DNA of 64,000 nt from HXMU1420-13 sp965601825 (GCA_965601825.1 OZ271839.1:1426001-1490000), one strand, 5' to 3'. Shown: positions 34,721 to 43,966, counted from the first letter of the stretch. Notes: generated by a model from the letters alone, not told the origin. Translations and numbers: made by a program.

Positions 34721-34748
34721 AGAACGTAAGCACATCTTCTCACAGTTT

Positions 34749-34781
34749 AAAAAGCCCTGTTCCAGTTTTCAGGGCTTTTTT
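34749..34781 (+). terminator. Terminator after the second cheY
   Basis: AAAAAGCCCTG pairs with CAGGGCTTTTT, then a T run. Confidence 0.88.
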
Positions 34782-34877
34782 AATTTAAACCATAAGTTGA
34801 ATAAAAACATAATTAAAGTACGAATTAATTGTGCTAATGGTTTAGTGAAAAAAACAAAAAAACAATCAATAAATCAT

Positions 34878-34904
34878 TTAAGAAACAGACGACTTCTCCG
34901 ATAA
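34878..34904 (+). promoter_or_regulatory. Sigma-28-like promoter of cheW-MCP unit
   Basis: TTAA, exactly 15 nt, TCCGATAA, 62 bp upstream of cheW. It is the best match of the set together with 31891. Confidence 0.65.
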
Positions 34905-34965
34905 GTGTTAAAGAATCTATAGGTGGGTATTCCCATCAGGAAAAATGAATTAAACAATTGATGCA

Positions 34966-35478
34966 ATGGAAGAACAAATGGTGGATGAACAAGTAGTTCA
35001 AGTAAATGAAACTCTGGTTGAAGGCGGTAAATTTTTAAGTTTCTTTTTAGGTTCGGAAGAATATGCAATTGAAATTTTGAAGGTACAGGAAATCATTGGA
35101 CTCTTGCCAATTACACCTGTTCCAAAAATGCCTGCTTATGTAAGAGGCGTATTAAATCTTAGGGGAAAAATTGTTCCAATCATGAATCTACGCGTTAGAT
35201 TCGAACTCCCAACTGTTGAAGACACCGAAGAAACCTGCATTATTGTTATTCAGGAAGACAAACACCTGATGGGTATTGTAGTTGATAAAGTGTCTGAAGT
35301 AGCTGATATCGAGACTAAGCAAATTGAAGCTGTTCCATCATTCGGGATAACCGGAAATAGTGAATACTTATCAGGAATTGGAAAGTTAGAGAACTCTGTA
35401 AAAATGATTTTGGATGTGCATAAAGTAGTATTTGATGTACCTACTGAGGTGAAAAATGCGAACGCTGAAGTAGCGTAA
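34966..35478 (+). CDS. cheW: Chemotaxis coupling protein CheW
   Basis: The 170-residue protein is a CheW fold with FFLGSEEYAIEILKVQEI, the conserved VRGVLNLRGKIVPIMNLR and VVDKVSEV. It couples CheA to MCP hairpin tips. An internal ATG at 34978 is an alternative start. It lies 50 bp upstream of the first MCP, with which it is probably co-transcribed. Confidence 0.97.
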   Translation: MEEQMVDEQVVQVNETLVEGGKFLSFFLGSEEYAIEILKVQEIIGLLPITPVPKMPAYVRGVLNLRGKIVPIMNLRVRFELPTVEDTEETCIIVIQEDKHLMGIVVDKVSEVADIETKQIEAVPSFGITGNSEYLSGIGKLENSVKMILDVHKVVFDVPTEVKNANAEVA

Positions 35479-35525
35479 TTCACAGTCAAAACAGAAAATT
35501 CAATTTAAAATAGAACAGGGTTTAA

Positions 35526-37544
35526 GTGATGAGTAAACAGAATAGTTCATGGACCATAGGTAGAAAAATATTTTTATTGAGTGGTGGAGGAATTGCAGTA
35601 ATACTTGTAATTGGGGCAATTTCGCTATTTAGTTTATCAAGCATAAATGATTATACCAACCGCCTTTTAGACGTTAGCTTAAAAGAATGGCAACTCGCTG
35701 CTGACATTGAACAAACAGGTCGTGAAATTGGATATGATCTGTTAAAATACTCACGTGATTCAAAACCCGAATCCTGGGAGCAAGTTCAGCAAGGATTAAT
35801 TCAGCTAAAAAGCGAGGTCAATTCTGCTAAAGAATTAGCAGTCGAAAATGAACTTACTAGTGTACTTGAGTCACTAAATCTACTTGAGACTAATTTCACT
35901 ACATTCGAAGAATCCATAGTTGGATATTATGAAGCCAACGAGTCTCTGCAAAGATATTACGATCAAACCATAAGCTCAGGGAGTGACTTCAAGTCGAGTG
36001 TAGATGAATATTTGTCTATTGCCCAATCTGAACTGGAAAGTTTAAGCGGTAGCCAGCTAGAAGAGGAAGAATTAAGAGTTCAGAAAGCTCAATCTTTAAT
36101 TTTACGTCAAACAGAAGCTATTAATGGTTTATGGCAAAGCGAAGCAACACAGGATTATGATGCTTTGGCGGGAATAGAGCAAGAAATTGTTGAATTGCGT
36201 ACTGAGTTTGGTGGATTGATTGATGGCATCACTTCAATGGAAGGCGAGATTTTTCTAACCATTGCACTGGCAACGTTAAATGATAATGTTGAGACCATTC
36301 GCGCAATGATCGCTTCAAGAAATGATGTGCAGACATTAGATGAACAACGTGCAGTTGCGTTTGATGAGATCCTAAATAACCTAGTTGTATTAGCAGAAAA
36401 GTCTCAGTCTGATGCTATCTCGGAAGCAAGTTCAACAAATGCTGTTGTTGCACGAACAGAAATAATTTTAGGCGTCGTAGCGCTTATCTCAATTATTATA
36501 GCATTTGCCTTCGGTAGTGTTGTTGGTAAATCAGTAACTAAAGTGCTGAAAGAAATTATAACACAGTTGTCAACCGGCGCTTCTGAGGTTCAGGCTTCTT
36601 CTGAGCAACTTTCTAGCTCGAGCCAGCAATTAGCATCAAGTGCCAGTAAACAAGCTGCCAGCTTAGAAGAGACTTCTTCTTCGCTCGAAGAAATGTCATC
36701 TCAAATCAAGCAAACAGATGAAAATTCATCTGAAGCTGAAATTGCCATGCAGTCTGCAAAGCCTATGATCGACAATGGCGTGGAAGCAATGGGCAGAATG
36801 ACCAATGCTATGCAAGAGATAAAGGATTCGTCGGATGAGACCTCAAAGATTATTAAAACTATTGATGATATTGCATTCCAGACCAATCTGTTGGCTCTTA
36901 ATGCAGCCGTTGAGGCAGCAAGAGCAGGTGAAGCAGGGAAAGGATTTGCAGTAGTTGCTGAAGAAGTTAGAAACCTGGCACAAAGAAGTGCGGAGGCAGC
37001 AAAAGATACTTCCGAGTTGATTCAGAAATCACAGGACAGTACACAACGTGGAACAAGTATTGCCAGTGAAGTATCTGAGAACCTTCAAAAGATTGCTGAA
37101 GACTTTGGAAGTGTATCAACGCTGGTTGTAGAAATTTCTGCAGCTGCTAAAGAGCAGGCTGACGGAATCACTCAAATGAATGTAGTGATGTCAGATATGG
37201 ACAGTGTTGTTCAGGGTAATGCTTCGGCATCTGAGGAAAGTGCAGGTGCAGCTGAAGAATTAACTGCTCAAGCCGATGAACTAAATCAAATTGTAAGTAG
37301 GCTAGCATCGTTAGTTGGTGTTTCTGCCGGCAATGATTATAAATCAACTCGATTTCAAGATGATTTTGATGCTGAGGAAGCTTTTAAAGCTCCAACTCCG
37401 GCATATAGTGCACCGGTAAAGCAACCAAAAGAATTTTCAGCAAAACCTGTGGCAAAAGTTCAGAATTCTAGTCCGACCAGTAATGATGGAAAGGCTGCAC
37501 ATGAACTGATTCCACTTGGTGATGATGATTTTAGTGAGTTCTAG
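35526..37544 (+). CDS. Methyl-accepting chemotaxis protein 1
   Basis: The protein (672 residues from GTG, or 671 from ATG 35529) has membrane helices at about 13-35 and 315-338. Between them is an all-helical periplasmic domain of about 280 residues containing EQTGREIGYDLLKYS. The signalling hairpin includes the tip IAFQTNLLALNAAVEAARAG. The C-terminus ends HELIPLGDDDFSEF, almost the same as MCP3 (46152). Ligand unknown; the helical-bundle sensor is shared with MCP3. Confidence 0.95.
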   Translation: MMSKQNSSWTIGRKIFLLSGGGIAVILVIGAISLFSLSSINDYTNRLLDVSLKEWQLAADIEQTGREIGYDLLKYSRDSKPESWEQVQQGLIQLKSEVNSAKELAVENELTSVLESLNLLETNFTTFEESIVGYYEANESLQRYYDQTISSGSDFKSSVDEYLSIAQSELESLSGSQLEEEELRVQKAQSLILRQTEAINGLWQSEATQDYDALAGIEQEIVELRTEFGGLIDGITSMEGEIFLTIALATLNDNVETIRAMIASRNDVQTLDEQRAVAFDEILNNLVVLAEKSQSDAISEASSTNAVVARTEIILGVVALISIIIAFAFGSVVGKSVTKVLKEIITQLSTGASEVQASSEQLSSSSQQLASSASKQAASLEETSSSLEEMSSQIKQTDENSSEAEIAMQSAKPMIDNGVEAMGRMTNAMQEIKDSSDETSKIIKTIDDIAFQTNLLALNAAVEAARAGEAGKGFAVVAEEVRNLAQRSAEAAKDTSELIQKSQDSTQRGTSIASEVSENLQKIAEDFGSVSTLVVEISAAAKEQADGITQMNVVMSDMDSVVQGNASASEESAGAAEELTAQADELNQIVSRLASLVGVSAGNDYKSTRFQDDFDAEEAFKAPTPAYSAPVKQPKEFSAKPVAKVQNSSPTSNDGKAAHELIPLGDDDFSEF

Positions 37545-37610
37545 GTTTTCTTTCACTAAAGTGATGGGTGACCTAAAGCGAACAGAAGAAAAATATAAAT
37601 GTAACATTCA

Positions 37611-38018
37611 ATGAAACTCGGATTACTTCTTATCTCAACATCAGTCTTAGTTACTATGCTTATGAAAGCAGATGAGAAAGCAATTAATTATGATAATACC
37701 ACTGAGTTTTCAGCCTCAACCTATACTTATGTGGAAATGATGCCCCATATAATCGGCGGAATTTCAAATCTATATGAAAAAATTGAGGAAGAGGCTTCAG
37801 GTGTGTCCGAAAAGATTGAATGCAATGTATTTCTGGAATTTACAGTGACCCCAAGTGGTGAGGCTGTAAACCCGAGTAGTTTAACGTCGACTAGTACAGC
37901 ATGCTCGTTGGCAGCAATATCAGGATTGAAGGAAGTTAACTTTACTCCTGGATATAAAAATGGTGAAGCTGTTACAGTATTAACAACACTCCCATTACGA
38001 TTTTATGTAATCATATAA
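37611..38018 (+). CDS. Secreted TonB C-terminal-domain-like protein, copy 1
   Basis: The 135-residue protein has an N-terminal hydrophobic signal (GLLLISTSVLVTMLM) and a TonB_C-like fold (MPHIIGGISNLYEKI... FTPGYKNGEAVTV). There is no long Pro-rich linker or cytoplasmic anchor, so it cannot act as a classical energy transducer by itself. It is a diverged paralogue of the next gene; their 3' flanks are also duplicated. It lies within the che cluster, after MCP1. Confidence 0.75.
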   Translation: MKLGLLLISTSVLVTMLMKADEKAINYDNTTEFSASTYTYVEMMPHIIGGISNLYEKIEEEASGVSEKIECNVFLEFTVTPSGEAVNPSSLTSTSTACSLAAISGLKEVNFTPGYKNGEAVTVLTTLPLRFYVII

Positions 38019-38048
38019 TTGCATAGAGATAACCCAATATAGTTAGTT

Positions 38049-38084
38049 AGAGCGTGGCCTTGGTAGGGTCACGCTCTTTTTTTT
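38049..38084 (+). terminator. Terminator after TonB_C copy 1
   Basis: AGAGCGTG pairs with CACGCTCT followed by eight or more T; the short region before it resembles that before the terminator at 38638. Confidence 0.88.
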
Positions 38085-38112
38085 GTTTTACAAAAAATGC
38101 ATAAAAAAGACG

Positions 38113-38139
38113 TTAAGAAATTCCGGTTTTGTACGATAA
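38113..38139 (+). promoter_or_regulatory. Sigma-28-like promoter of TonB_C copy 2
   Basis: TTAA, exactly 15 nt, TACGATAA, 39 bp before the start at 38179. Confidence 0.65.
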
Positions 38140-38178
38140 ATGTTGAAACGATCACAATTATTTTAACCAATCTATAAA

Positions 38179-38610
38179 ATGAAAAAAATACAAGAGAAAA
38201 CAGCTTTTGGAGCATTAATCGTAGCAACTGTCATGATTTTCAGCAGCTCATTATTCGCAAATATTACCAATGAAGAAGTAGAAACTGAAGTTAAAGTTGA
38301 TACTACAGAAGTATTAACAGTTGCGGAAGTTATGCCTGAAATTGAAGGTGGAATTCAAGAGTTATATAAAAAAATAGTATACCCGCGTGCTGCACAACAA
38401 AATAATGTAGAAGGAAGAGTATTTATCCGTTTTATCGTAGATGAAAACGGTGATGTGCAGTCTCCAGAAATTTTAAGAGACATAGGTGCCGGTTGTGGCG
38501 ATGCAGCAGTTGCAGCCATCGAAAAAGTTAAGTTTACTCCTGGTAAGCAAAACGGCCAGCCAGTTAGTGTTTACTTCACTTTACCTGTGACTTTCAAGCT
38601 TCAAAGTTAA
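38179..38610 (+). CDS. Secreted TonB C-terminal-domain protein, copy 2
   Basis: The 143-residue protein has a signal peptide (about 1-28, ending SLFANI) and a clear TonB_C domain (YPRAAQQNNVEGRVFIRFIV, VKFTPGKQNGQPV, FTLPVTFKL). It lacks the transmembrane anchor and linker needed to transduce energy. It has its own sigma-28-like promoter, so it is probably co-expressed with motility genes. A periplasmic or outer-surface structural role is possible; function is unknown. Confidence 0.85.
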   Translation: MKKIQEKTAFGALIVATVMIFSSSLFANITNEEVETEVKVDTTEVLTVAEVMPEIEGGIQELYKKIVYPRAAQQNNVEGRVFIRFIVDENGDVQSPEILRDIGAGCGDAAVAAIEKVKFTPGKQNGQPVSVYFTLPVTFKLQS

Positions 38611-38637
38611 TTTGATGATAACCCTATATAGTTAGAT

Positions 38638-38674
38638 AAGGGCGTTGTTCTGAATGAGCGACGCCCTTTTTTTT
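38638..38674 (+). terminator. Terminator after TonB_C copy 2
   Basis: AAGGGCGT pairs with ACGCCCTT, then eight T. A related stretch (GATAACCCTATATAGTTAG) precedes it, also found before the 38049 terminator. Confidence 0.88.
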
Positions 38675-38684
38675 GGTTTTTATA

Positions 38685-38712
38685 TTAATGAAAATGCTGC
38701 ACATACCGATAA
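38685..38712 (+). promoter_or_regulatory. Sigma-28-like promoter of MCP2
   Basis: TTAA, 16 nt, ACCGATAA, leaving a leader of about 130 nt before MCP2. The leader holds no clear structure. Confidence 0.55.
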
Positions 38713-38849
38713 GATATATAACTAGATACTATTTAATGTACAGACGTCGATTTCATAGTCAATGCATTTAATCTTTGATAGACTCGGTTTTGTAGTATGA
38801 ATAGTAATATTAACGAACATCAATTGAGTACAGATTTAACAAGAGAACT

Positions 38850-40733
38850 ATGACTAAAAGAAATTCAAGATGGAGCAAATTGGATATTGGAAAAAAGATT
38901 ACAATTTCTGTTTTAACCCTATTCGTTTTATGTATTGGCGTAACTATTAATGTAGTATATAACCTATATAAATCTTCTTATGAGGAAAATGTATTGCAAA
39001 GACTGGAGTCTACCGGTGAAACAGATGCAATTCAATTTTCTGATTGGATGAACGCAAGAAGAGATGAAATTGCAACTTTAGCTTCACTACCTATTGCAAA
39101 GAATACTGACACACTTGCTTTAACGGATGTTTTAGTTGGCATAAGTAGTCGACATAATTACTATGATTCATTTTATGTTTTAGATACAAATGGAAAAGGT
39201 ATTGTTGGTATTGATGGTTCAACAGGTTCTTCTATTCCGTTAACTAAAGAGCAAGCTGAGAGCTTTGACTCATCCCACAGAGAATACTTCAAACAAGGCA
39301 TGAATAGAATTGAGTACATAAGTGATCCTTATGTTTCAAGTTCATCCGGAAATCTGGTTTCTACCATAGTAGCCCCAATTGAAGTGGATGGTGAGGTAGT
39401 TGGCGTTGCAAGAGGAGCAATTCAGCTTAAAACCTTAACTGAAAAATTGGATCAGCTGGAAAGAGATGAGTTTACCGAGATATTTCTACTGGATAATACA
39501 GGGTCGCCTGTTACAAGCGCTCCATCAGTAGAAAACATTTCAGTTTTGGATACCCAAGCAGGGCAATCCATTCAAGTTCGCGAAAGTGGTATTGGTGTGT
39601 ATAAAAACGCTGTTGGAACTGAGGTGTATGGTAGCTATTCCTATATCCCAAGTTTAGGTTGGGGCTTAATTATAGAATCGCAAAAAACTGAGTTGTTAAG
39701 CAGTGTGTATTCTATTTTTTATATGCTGGTTGGCTCAGCTATAGGGATTACAGTTTTATTTGGGCTGTTTTTAAGCTGGTTTGTACGACGCCAGGTCATT
39801 AAACCACTAAATATTGCAATTGAATCGCTTGCGAACGCAAGCGTGCAGGTTAATGCAGCATCTCATGAAGTTTCAGGCAGTAGCCAACATCTTGCATCAA
39901 GTACCAGCGAACAGGCAGCAAGAATAGAAGAAACAAGTTCATCGCTGGAAGAATTGTCTTCACAAATTAAGATGAATGATGAAGGCACTAATGCTATGGA
40001 AGTTGAAATGGGGCATGCCCGTGAATTAGTAGGTGTTGGATTAAATTCTGTTGATGAACTTATAAATGCAATGGAAATGATCAAGCAAACTTCATCTGAG
40101 ACTTCAAAAATCATAAAAACGATTGATGACATTGCATTCCAGACCAATTTATTAGCACTTAATGCAGCCGTTGAGGCAGCCAGAGCCGGTGAAGCTGGTA
40201 AAGGATTTGCTGTTGTCGCTGAGGAAGTTAGAAGTTTAGCACAGCGCAGTGCTGAGGCGGCCAAAGATACTTCTGGATTAATTCAAAGATCTCAATCTTC
40301 TTCTGAAAATGGGGCCGAACTTGCAAAAGCAACAGCAGAAAACTGGAAGTCGATTGCAGGTCATGCAGGGCAGGTAGGTGATATGGTACAGGAAATTTCT
40401 GTAGCATCAAATGAACAGGCAACGGCAGTTGAACAAATAAACGGATTGATGTCGCAAATGGATGCTAATCTTCAAAAGAATGCATCAACTGCTGAGGAAT
40501 CTGCCAGTGCTGCTGAAGAGTTATCAGCCCAGGCAACAGAATTAAATAATGTAGTTTACTCATTGAAATCGTTAATAGGAGGTAGATCAATACCAATGGC
40601 ATCACCTCTGGAAAATTTGAACGGCAATAAATCAGCTTTAACTGCAAATGATTTTATTGAAGTACCCGATTCTAATTATCAAAAACCGAATACCAGTAAA
40701 ATAAAGAACGTGAATATGGCCTTTGAGAAATAA
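38850..40733 (+). CDS. Methyl-accepting chemotaxis protein 2 (Cache sensor)
   Basis: The 627-residue protein has membrane helices at about 17-38 and 284-306. The periplasmic domain between them has the dCache pattern (FSDWMNARRDEIATLASLP, DSFYVLDTNGKGI, YVSSSSGNLVSTIVAPI). The signalling hairpin contains IAFQTNLLALNAAVEAARAG. Unlike MCP1 and MCP3, its tail is basic/polar (KIKNVNMAFEK) and lacks the acidic HELIPL motif. dCache sensors usually bind small molecules such as amino acids. Confidence 0.95.
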   Translation: MTKRNSRWSKLDIGKKITISVLTLFVLCIGVTINVVYNLYKSSYEENVLQRLESTGETDAIQFSDWMNARRDEIATLASLPIAKNTDTLALTDVLVGISSRHNYYDSFYVLDTNGKGIVGIDGSTGSSIPLTKEQAESFDSSHREYFKQGMNRIEYISDPYVSSSSGNLVSTIVAPIEVDGEVVGVARGAIQLKTLTEKLDQLERDEFTEIFLLDNTGSPVTSAPSVENISVLDTQAGQSIQVRESGIGVYKNAVGTEVYGSYSYIPSLGWGLIIESQKTELLSSVYSIFYMLVGSAIGITVLFGLFLSWFVRRQVIKPLNIAIESLANASVQVNAASHEVSGSSQHLASSTSEQAARIEETSSSLEELSSQIKMNDEGTNAMEVEMGHARELVGVGLNSVDELINAMEMIKQTSSETSKIIKTIDDIAFQTNLLALNAAVEAARAGEAGKGFAVVAEEVRSLAQRSAEAAKDTSGLIQRSQSSSENGAELAKATAENWKSIAGHAGQVGDMVQEISVASNEQATAVEQINGLMSQMDANLQKNASTAEESASAAEELSAQATELNNVVYSLKSLIGGRSIPMASPLENLNGNKSALTANDFIEVPDSNYQKPNTSKIKNVNMAFEK

Positions 40734-40746
40734 GGCGAAACCATCT

Positions 40747-40776
40747 GGATTTAAGTGTTATTAAGCACTTAAATCC
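40747..40776 (+). repeat. Perfect 11-bp stem-loop after MCP2
   Basis: GGATTTAAGTG (40747-40757) and CACTTAAATCC (40766-40776) pair perfectly around an 8-nt loop. There is no T run, so it is an mRNA 3'-end stabiliser or weak terminator, not a standard terminator. Confidence 0.55.
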
Positions 40777-40819
40777 GATTGGAATATTTGTAAAACAACA
40801 ATTATTCCACATTCATCTA

Positions 40820-40846
40820 TTATCAAAAAATCGAAATTGCCGATAA
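40820..40846 (+). promoter_or_regulatory. Sigma-28-like promoter of the PAS kinase
   Basis: TTAT, 15 nt, GCCGATAA. The -10 box matches the FliA consensus exactly; 49 bp before the start at 40896. Confidence 0.6.
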
Positions 40847-40895
40847 TAGAGGTGAAGAAAGAGTCCCAGATAAGTTAAAACGGGAGAATAAATAA

Positions 40896-42272
40896 GTGAA
40901 AGAGTCTACGCAGAGAAAAAAACAAAAAGAGAGTGTAACAAAGAAAGAAGAATTAAATGATGAACGAACTTCCCCATTACGCCTGGTAAACTCTCCTCAG
41001 CATATTGTTGTGGAGAAGAAACAAGCTATGGTCGAAAAGATATGGGAGGATTTAGTTCAGAATTATTCATTTTTAGATGTTAACTCGGAAAAAGCCGATG
41101 CAAACGCATTAGAGGCTTCCAAAAAATTTAATTACGATTTCCACCCCTCGTTAGCTAAAAGAATCTCAAAAGGAATAGAGAATAATGAGATGATTCTCGA
41201 CGATGGAATGCTTTCTGAGCAAAATCATGGAAACATACTTACTGAAGAGCATTTAAAATTCACGAAAGCTGTTCAATTAAGCCAATCGTTTGTATTAATC
41301 ATCGATCAAAATGGATTGATTGAATATGCAAACCCTCATTTTCAAAGTATCTCCGGATATACACAGGATGAGTTAGTAGGCAAAGAATTTGGTTTTCTAA
41401 TCTCAGACTTAGCTTCGCATGAAGAGTATGAGCAAATTCTACAAGCTTTGAAAGCAGGTGTAAGCTGGAAGGGTGAGTTAGTAAATACCAAGAAAAACGG
41501 TGAATGGTACATCTTTACAGCTAAGATCTCTCCGGTAAATATCAATGAAGAAGATACCGTAGATTTTATTGTAGTTGGTCATGATATCACTTCATTTCGT
41601 GAAACAGAGATTAAGTTAGAACAAGCTGTTCAGGAGAAATCAATTTTATTATCTGAACTACATCACCGGGTTAAAAATAATCTGGCGATCATTTCAGGTA
41701 TCATGCAATTACAGGCATTTGATGAAAACGATGGTGAATTAAAAACTAAGCTTTTCTCAAGTGTTGGTCGAGTGAAAACCTTGGCAAGCATGCACGAGCT
41801 TTTGTATGAGTCATCCAGTTTTACATTGCTGGAATTTGGCAAGAACATCAGTAAAATCGTTGATACGGTTGCAGAGATGTTTGAAAAAGAGGATGCTAAA
41901 GTACAGGTGAATTACGATTTAGAGCCTATTATCCTGAATATTAATCAGGCGCATCCATGTGCACTTATTCTAAATGAAGTGATTACCAACTCATACAAAA
42001 AAGCATTCACATTAGCGGATGAAACACCAGAGATTAATGTGAAATTAGTCACCTATGGAAAGAAGGTAATGATTGAAGTAAAAGATAACATTGGTAGTCT
42101 TCCGGATGGGTATACTGCAACAAAGCAACCGCTAAGTATGCAGCTAATACAAACCCTCGTTCGTCAATTAAATGGTAGTTATAACTACTTAACCGACGAT
42201 CATGGAACACTATTCACAGTAGTCTTCGACAAAGAACACATAAAAGGAACGGGTAACGCTCGGTTGTCATAG
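40896..42272 (+). CDS. PAS-domain histidine kinase (HisKA_2 type)
   Basis: The 458-residue cytoplasmic protein has a variable N-terminus, one PAS domain (about 125-245) and a HisKA_2 domain with ELHHRVKNNLAIISG (H256/H257), followed by an HATPase of the HWE/HisKA_2 style. The N-box is NEVITNSYKKAF; the G-box region is weak (DNIGSLPDG). Its position and promoter suggest it feeds the chemotaxis or motility response. The start is a GTG at 40896. Confidence 0.88.
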   Translation: MKESTQRKKQKESVTKKEELNDERTSPLRLVNSPQHIVVEKKQAMVEKIWEDLVQNYSFLDVNSEKADANALEASKKFNYDFHPSLAKRISKGIENNEMILDDGMLSEQNHGNILTEEHLKFTKAVQLSQSFVLIIDQNGLIEYANPHFQSISGYTQDELVGKEFGFLISDLASHEEYEQILQALKAGVSWKGELVNTKKNGEWYIFTAKISPVNINEEDTVDFIVVGHDITSFRETEIKLEQAVQEKSILLSELHHRVKNNLAIISGIMQLQAFDENDGELKTKLFSSVGRVKTLASMHELLYESSSFTLLEFGKNISKIVDTVAEMFEKEDAKVQVNYDLEPIILNINQAHPCALILNEVITNSYKKAFTLADETPEINVKLVTYGKKVMIEVKDNIGSLPDGYTATKQPLSMQLIQTLVRQLNGSYNYLTDDHGTLFTVVFDKEHIKGTGNARLS

Positions 42273-42291
42273 TTCCCCGAAATAGCCAAAT

Positions 42292-42320
42292 AAAAAGGCA
42301 GGTTAAAACCTGCCTTTTTT
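42292..42320 (+). terminator. Terminator after the PAS kinase
   Basis: AAAAAGGCAGGTT pairs with AACCTGCCTTTTT and a T run follows. Confidence 0.9.
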
Positions 42321-42337
42321 GTTTATGAAAGTTTAGG

Positions 42338-42366
42338 CAAAAAAAAGACAGGCAATAAACCTGTCT
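42338..42366 (-). terminator. Terminator of the minus-strand PAS protein
   Basis: AGACAGG and CCTGTCT form a hairpin; on the minus strand it is followed by a run of T, so it ends the gene at 42387-43775. Confidence 0.85.
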
Positions 42367-42386
42367 ATTTTAATTAGAGCTGAAGT

Positions 42387-43775
42387 CTAAAAATGATGCT
42401 TCAGTTCGGATAATGTTCTTGCATGATTTCGATTAGAACGAAGAATTGATCGATTACTTTCAACCACATCTTTAAGGTTCTTTAAACGCTCTTCTGCATT
42501 TGTAATCTCTCCAATAAGTTCCTGGAAGGTATTAGAGAAAGAAGTAGCATTTTCATTCATGCGAGCCACTTCAACTTTACCTGTAATGTGAATGAATCGT
42601 AAAACCATCAGGAATTTTCCAATTTGGTCGACGCCATGAGATATGTGATTTAAAAAGGAATTTACTTCTTCAATTCCTTTACAAATCCCATCGATTCTAG
42701 GGACATAGGCATCCTTAAGAACTTCTGAAGCTTGTTTGGCGTCTTCAATTTCCTGAATCTTTGTTTCCTCCAGATTATCAATTTCATTCTTGAAATAAAT
42801 ATTCATTTCTACCTGTAGCTTGGCAGAAATTATATCAAAGTTTAATTCACCAATAAGCTCGTTTAAGTTGAAGATATTTTCTTTGAGCTCATTTAATTCT
42901 TTTTCACCTTCAACGCTTTGCTCACCCATTTTTTCCGCTACAACTGAAAGTGATTGATCTTGCTTGTCAAGTTTAGCGGATCCAACCTGGGCATTCATAG
43001 ATAATAATAAAATGGATCTGGCAAGCGTGAGTATATATTCTGATTCTGTTGCTAACGACTCATGAATATTGATCAAATTGTCTGTGGTAAGTACAAGTTG
43101 AGTTAAAGTGTCTTCTAAATCGAGTGCGTGCTGAGTAACAGATTCACTGGTTATCTTTTTATGAGCGCTCTGCTTAAGAATTAATTCCCTATTCTTCATT
43201 TCTTTCTGAAGGGCAATCCACATAAACTGGTTGTAATCTTCAAAACCAAGTTCATTCAGTTTTTGAATCATATACACTTGAGCGCCTTCCATTGCCGCTT
43301 TCTTATCCAGCTCTTTTTCTAATTCTTTCTCGTACTCCAGGACTTCTTTATATAGTTTGATCGTTTGATCAAATAATTCACTACCCGGTTTAATTCTGAT
43401 GGAGATGTAACCATCTTCGTAAGGAAAGGCTAAGGCGAGTACCCAATAATAGGAGCCATCTTTGCTCATATTTTTCACGTAAGCTGAAATAGGCTTGTTT
43501 GCTTTTAAGTACTCCCAAAAAATGTTGAAAACGCATCGAGGCATATCCGGATGGCGTACGATCTTGTGAAGTTGGCCAATCATTTCCTCTTCATCATACT
43601 TACTTATTCTGATGAAGGTCTCGTTCGCATAATTAATTACAGATTTATGATCGGTTACGGAGAAGAAAAGCTCTTCATATTTAAAAGGACTTTCTATGGA
43701 TGTGGGCTTCGGTACATGTATATCTTTATATCGAAGCCCTTGTTTCTCACTCTTGTCTTTTACCTTCACTTCCAT
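42387..43775 (-). CDS. PAS-domain protein resembling an aerotaxis sensor, with non-MCP C-terminus
   Basis: The 462-residue protein starts with a PAS domain (about 30-135) of the Aer type: GQLHKIVRHPDMPRCVFNIF and SKDGSYYWVLALAFPY are the FAD-binding-type pattern of redox sensors. Long coiled-coil helices make up the rest, but the conserved MCP hairpin tip is absent and there are no membrane helices. It may be a soluble redox sensor that docks on other signalling proteins, or a degenerate Aer. It has its own sigma-28-like promoter. Confidence 0.75.
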   Translation of the reverse strand: MEVKVKDKSEKQGLRYKDIHVPKPTSIESPFKYEELFFSVTDHKSVINYANETFIRISKYDEEEMIGQLHKIVRHPDMPRCVFNIFWEYLKANKPISAYVKNMSKDGSYYWVLALAFPYEDGYISIRIKPGSELFDQTIKLYKEVLEYEKELEKELDKKAAMEGAQVYMIQKLNELGFEDYNQFMWIALQKEMKNRELILKQSAHKKITSESVTQHALDLEDTLTQLVLTTDNLINIHESLATESEYILTLARSILLLSMNAQVGSAKLDKQDQSLSVVAEKMGEQSVEGEKELNELKENIFNLNELIGELNFDIISAKLQVEMNIYFKNEIDNLEETKIQEIEDAKQASEVLKDAYVPRIDGICKGIEEVNSFLNHISHGVDQIGKFLMVLRFIHITGKVEVARMNENATSFSNTFQELIGEITNAEERLKNLKDVVESNRSILRSNRNHARTLSELKHHF

Positions 43776-43821
43776 TTTATGTACTCCTACTTGTTAGTTC
43801 TTAAGCTGACTGATTTTTCTC

Positions 43822-43848
43822 TTATCGAACTAAAACAGAAATTATTAA
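43822..43848 (-). promoter_or_regulatory. Sigma-28-like promoter of the PAS protein
   Basis: On the minus strand: TTAA at 43845-43848, 15 nt, TTCGATAA at 43829-43822. Its -35 box lies inside the palindrome at 43842-43861, so binding there could block transcription. Confidence 0.6.
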
Positions 43849-43861
43849 AGGATTTTAATAA
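43842..43861. promoter_or_regulatory. 20-bp near-palindrome, copy 4
   Basis: TTATTAAAGGATTTTAATAA, the best-formed member of the set, overlapping the -35 box of the minus-strand promoter. Confidence 0.55.
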
Positions 43862-43946
43862 TTAAATAACTGTATAGCAGTTGTTTAGAATGGTTCTAGC
43901 CTTATGTAGTAAGAATACTAGTAAATCTAATATCAATATTAGATTA

Positions 43947-43966
43947 TTATTAAAAAATTTTAATAA
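43947..43966. promoter_or_regulatory. 20-bp near-palindrome, copy 5
   Basis: TTATTAAAAAATTTTAATAA, AT-rich but with the same ends and length as copy 4, 105 bp from it (ten helical turns). Confidence 0.5.
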
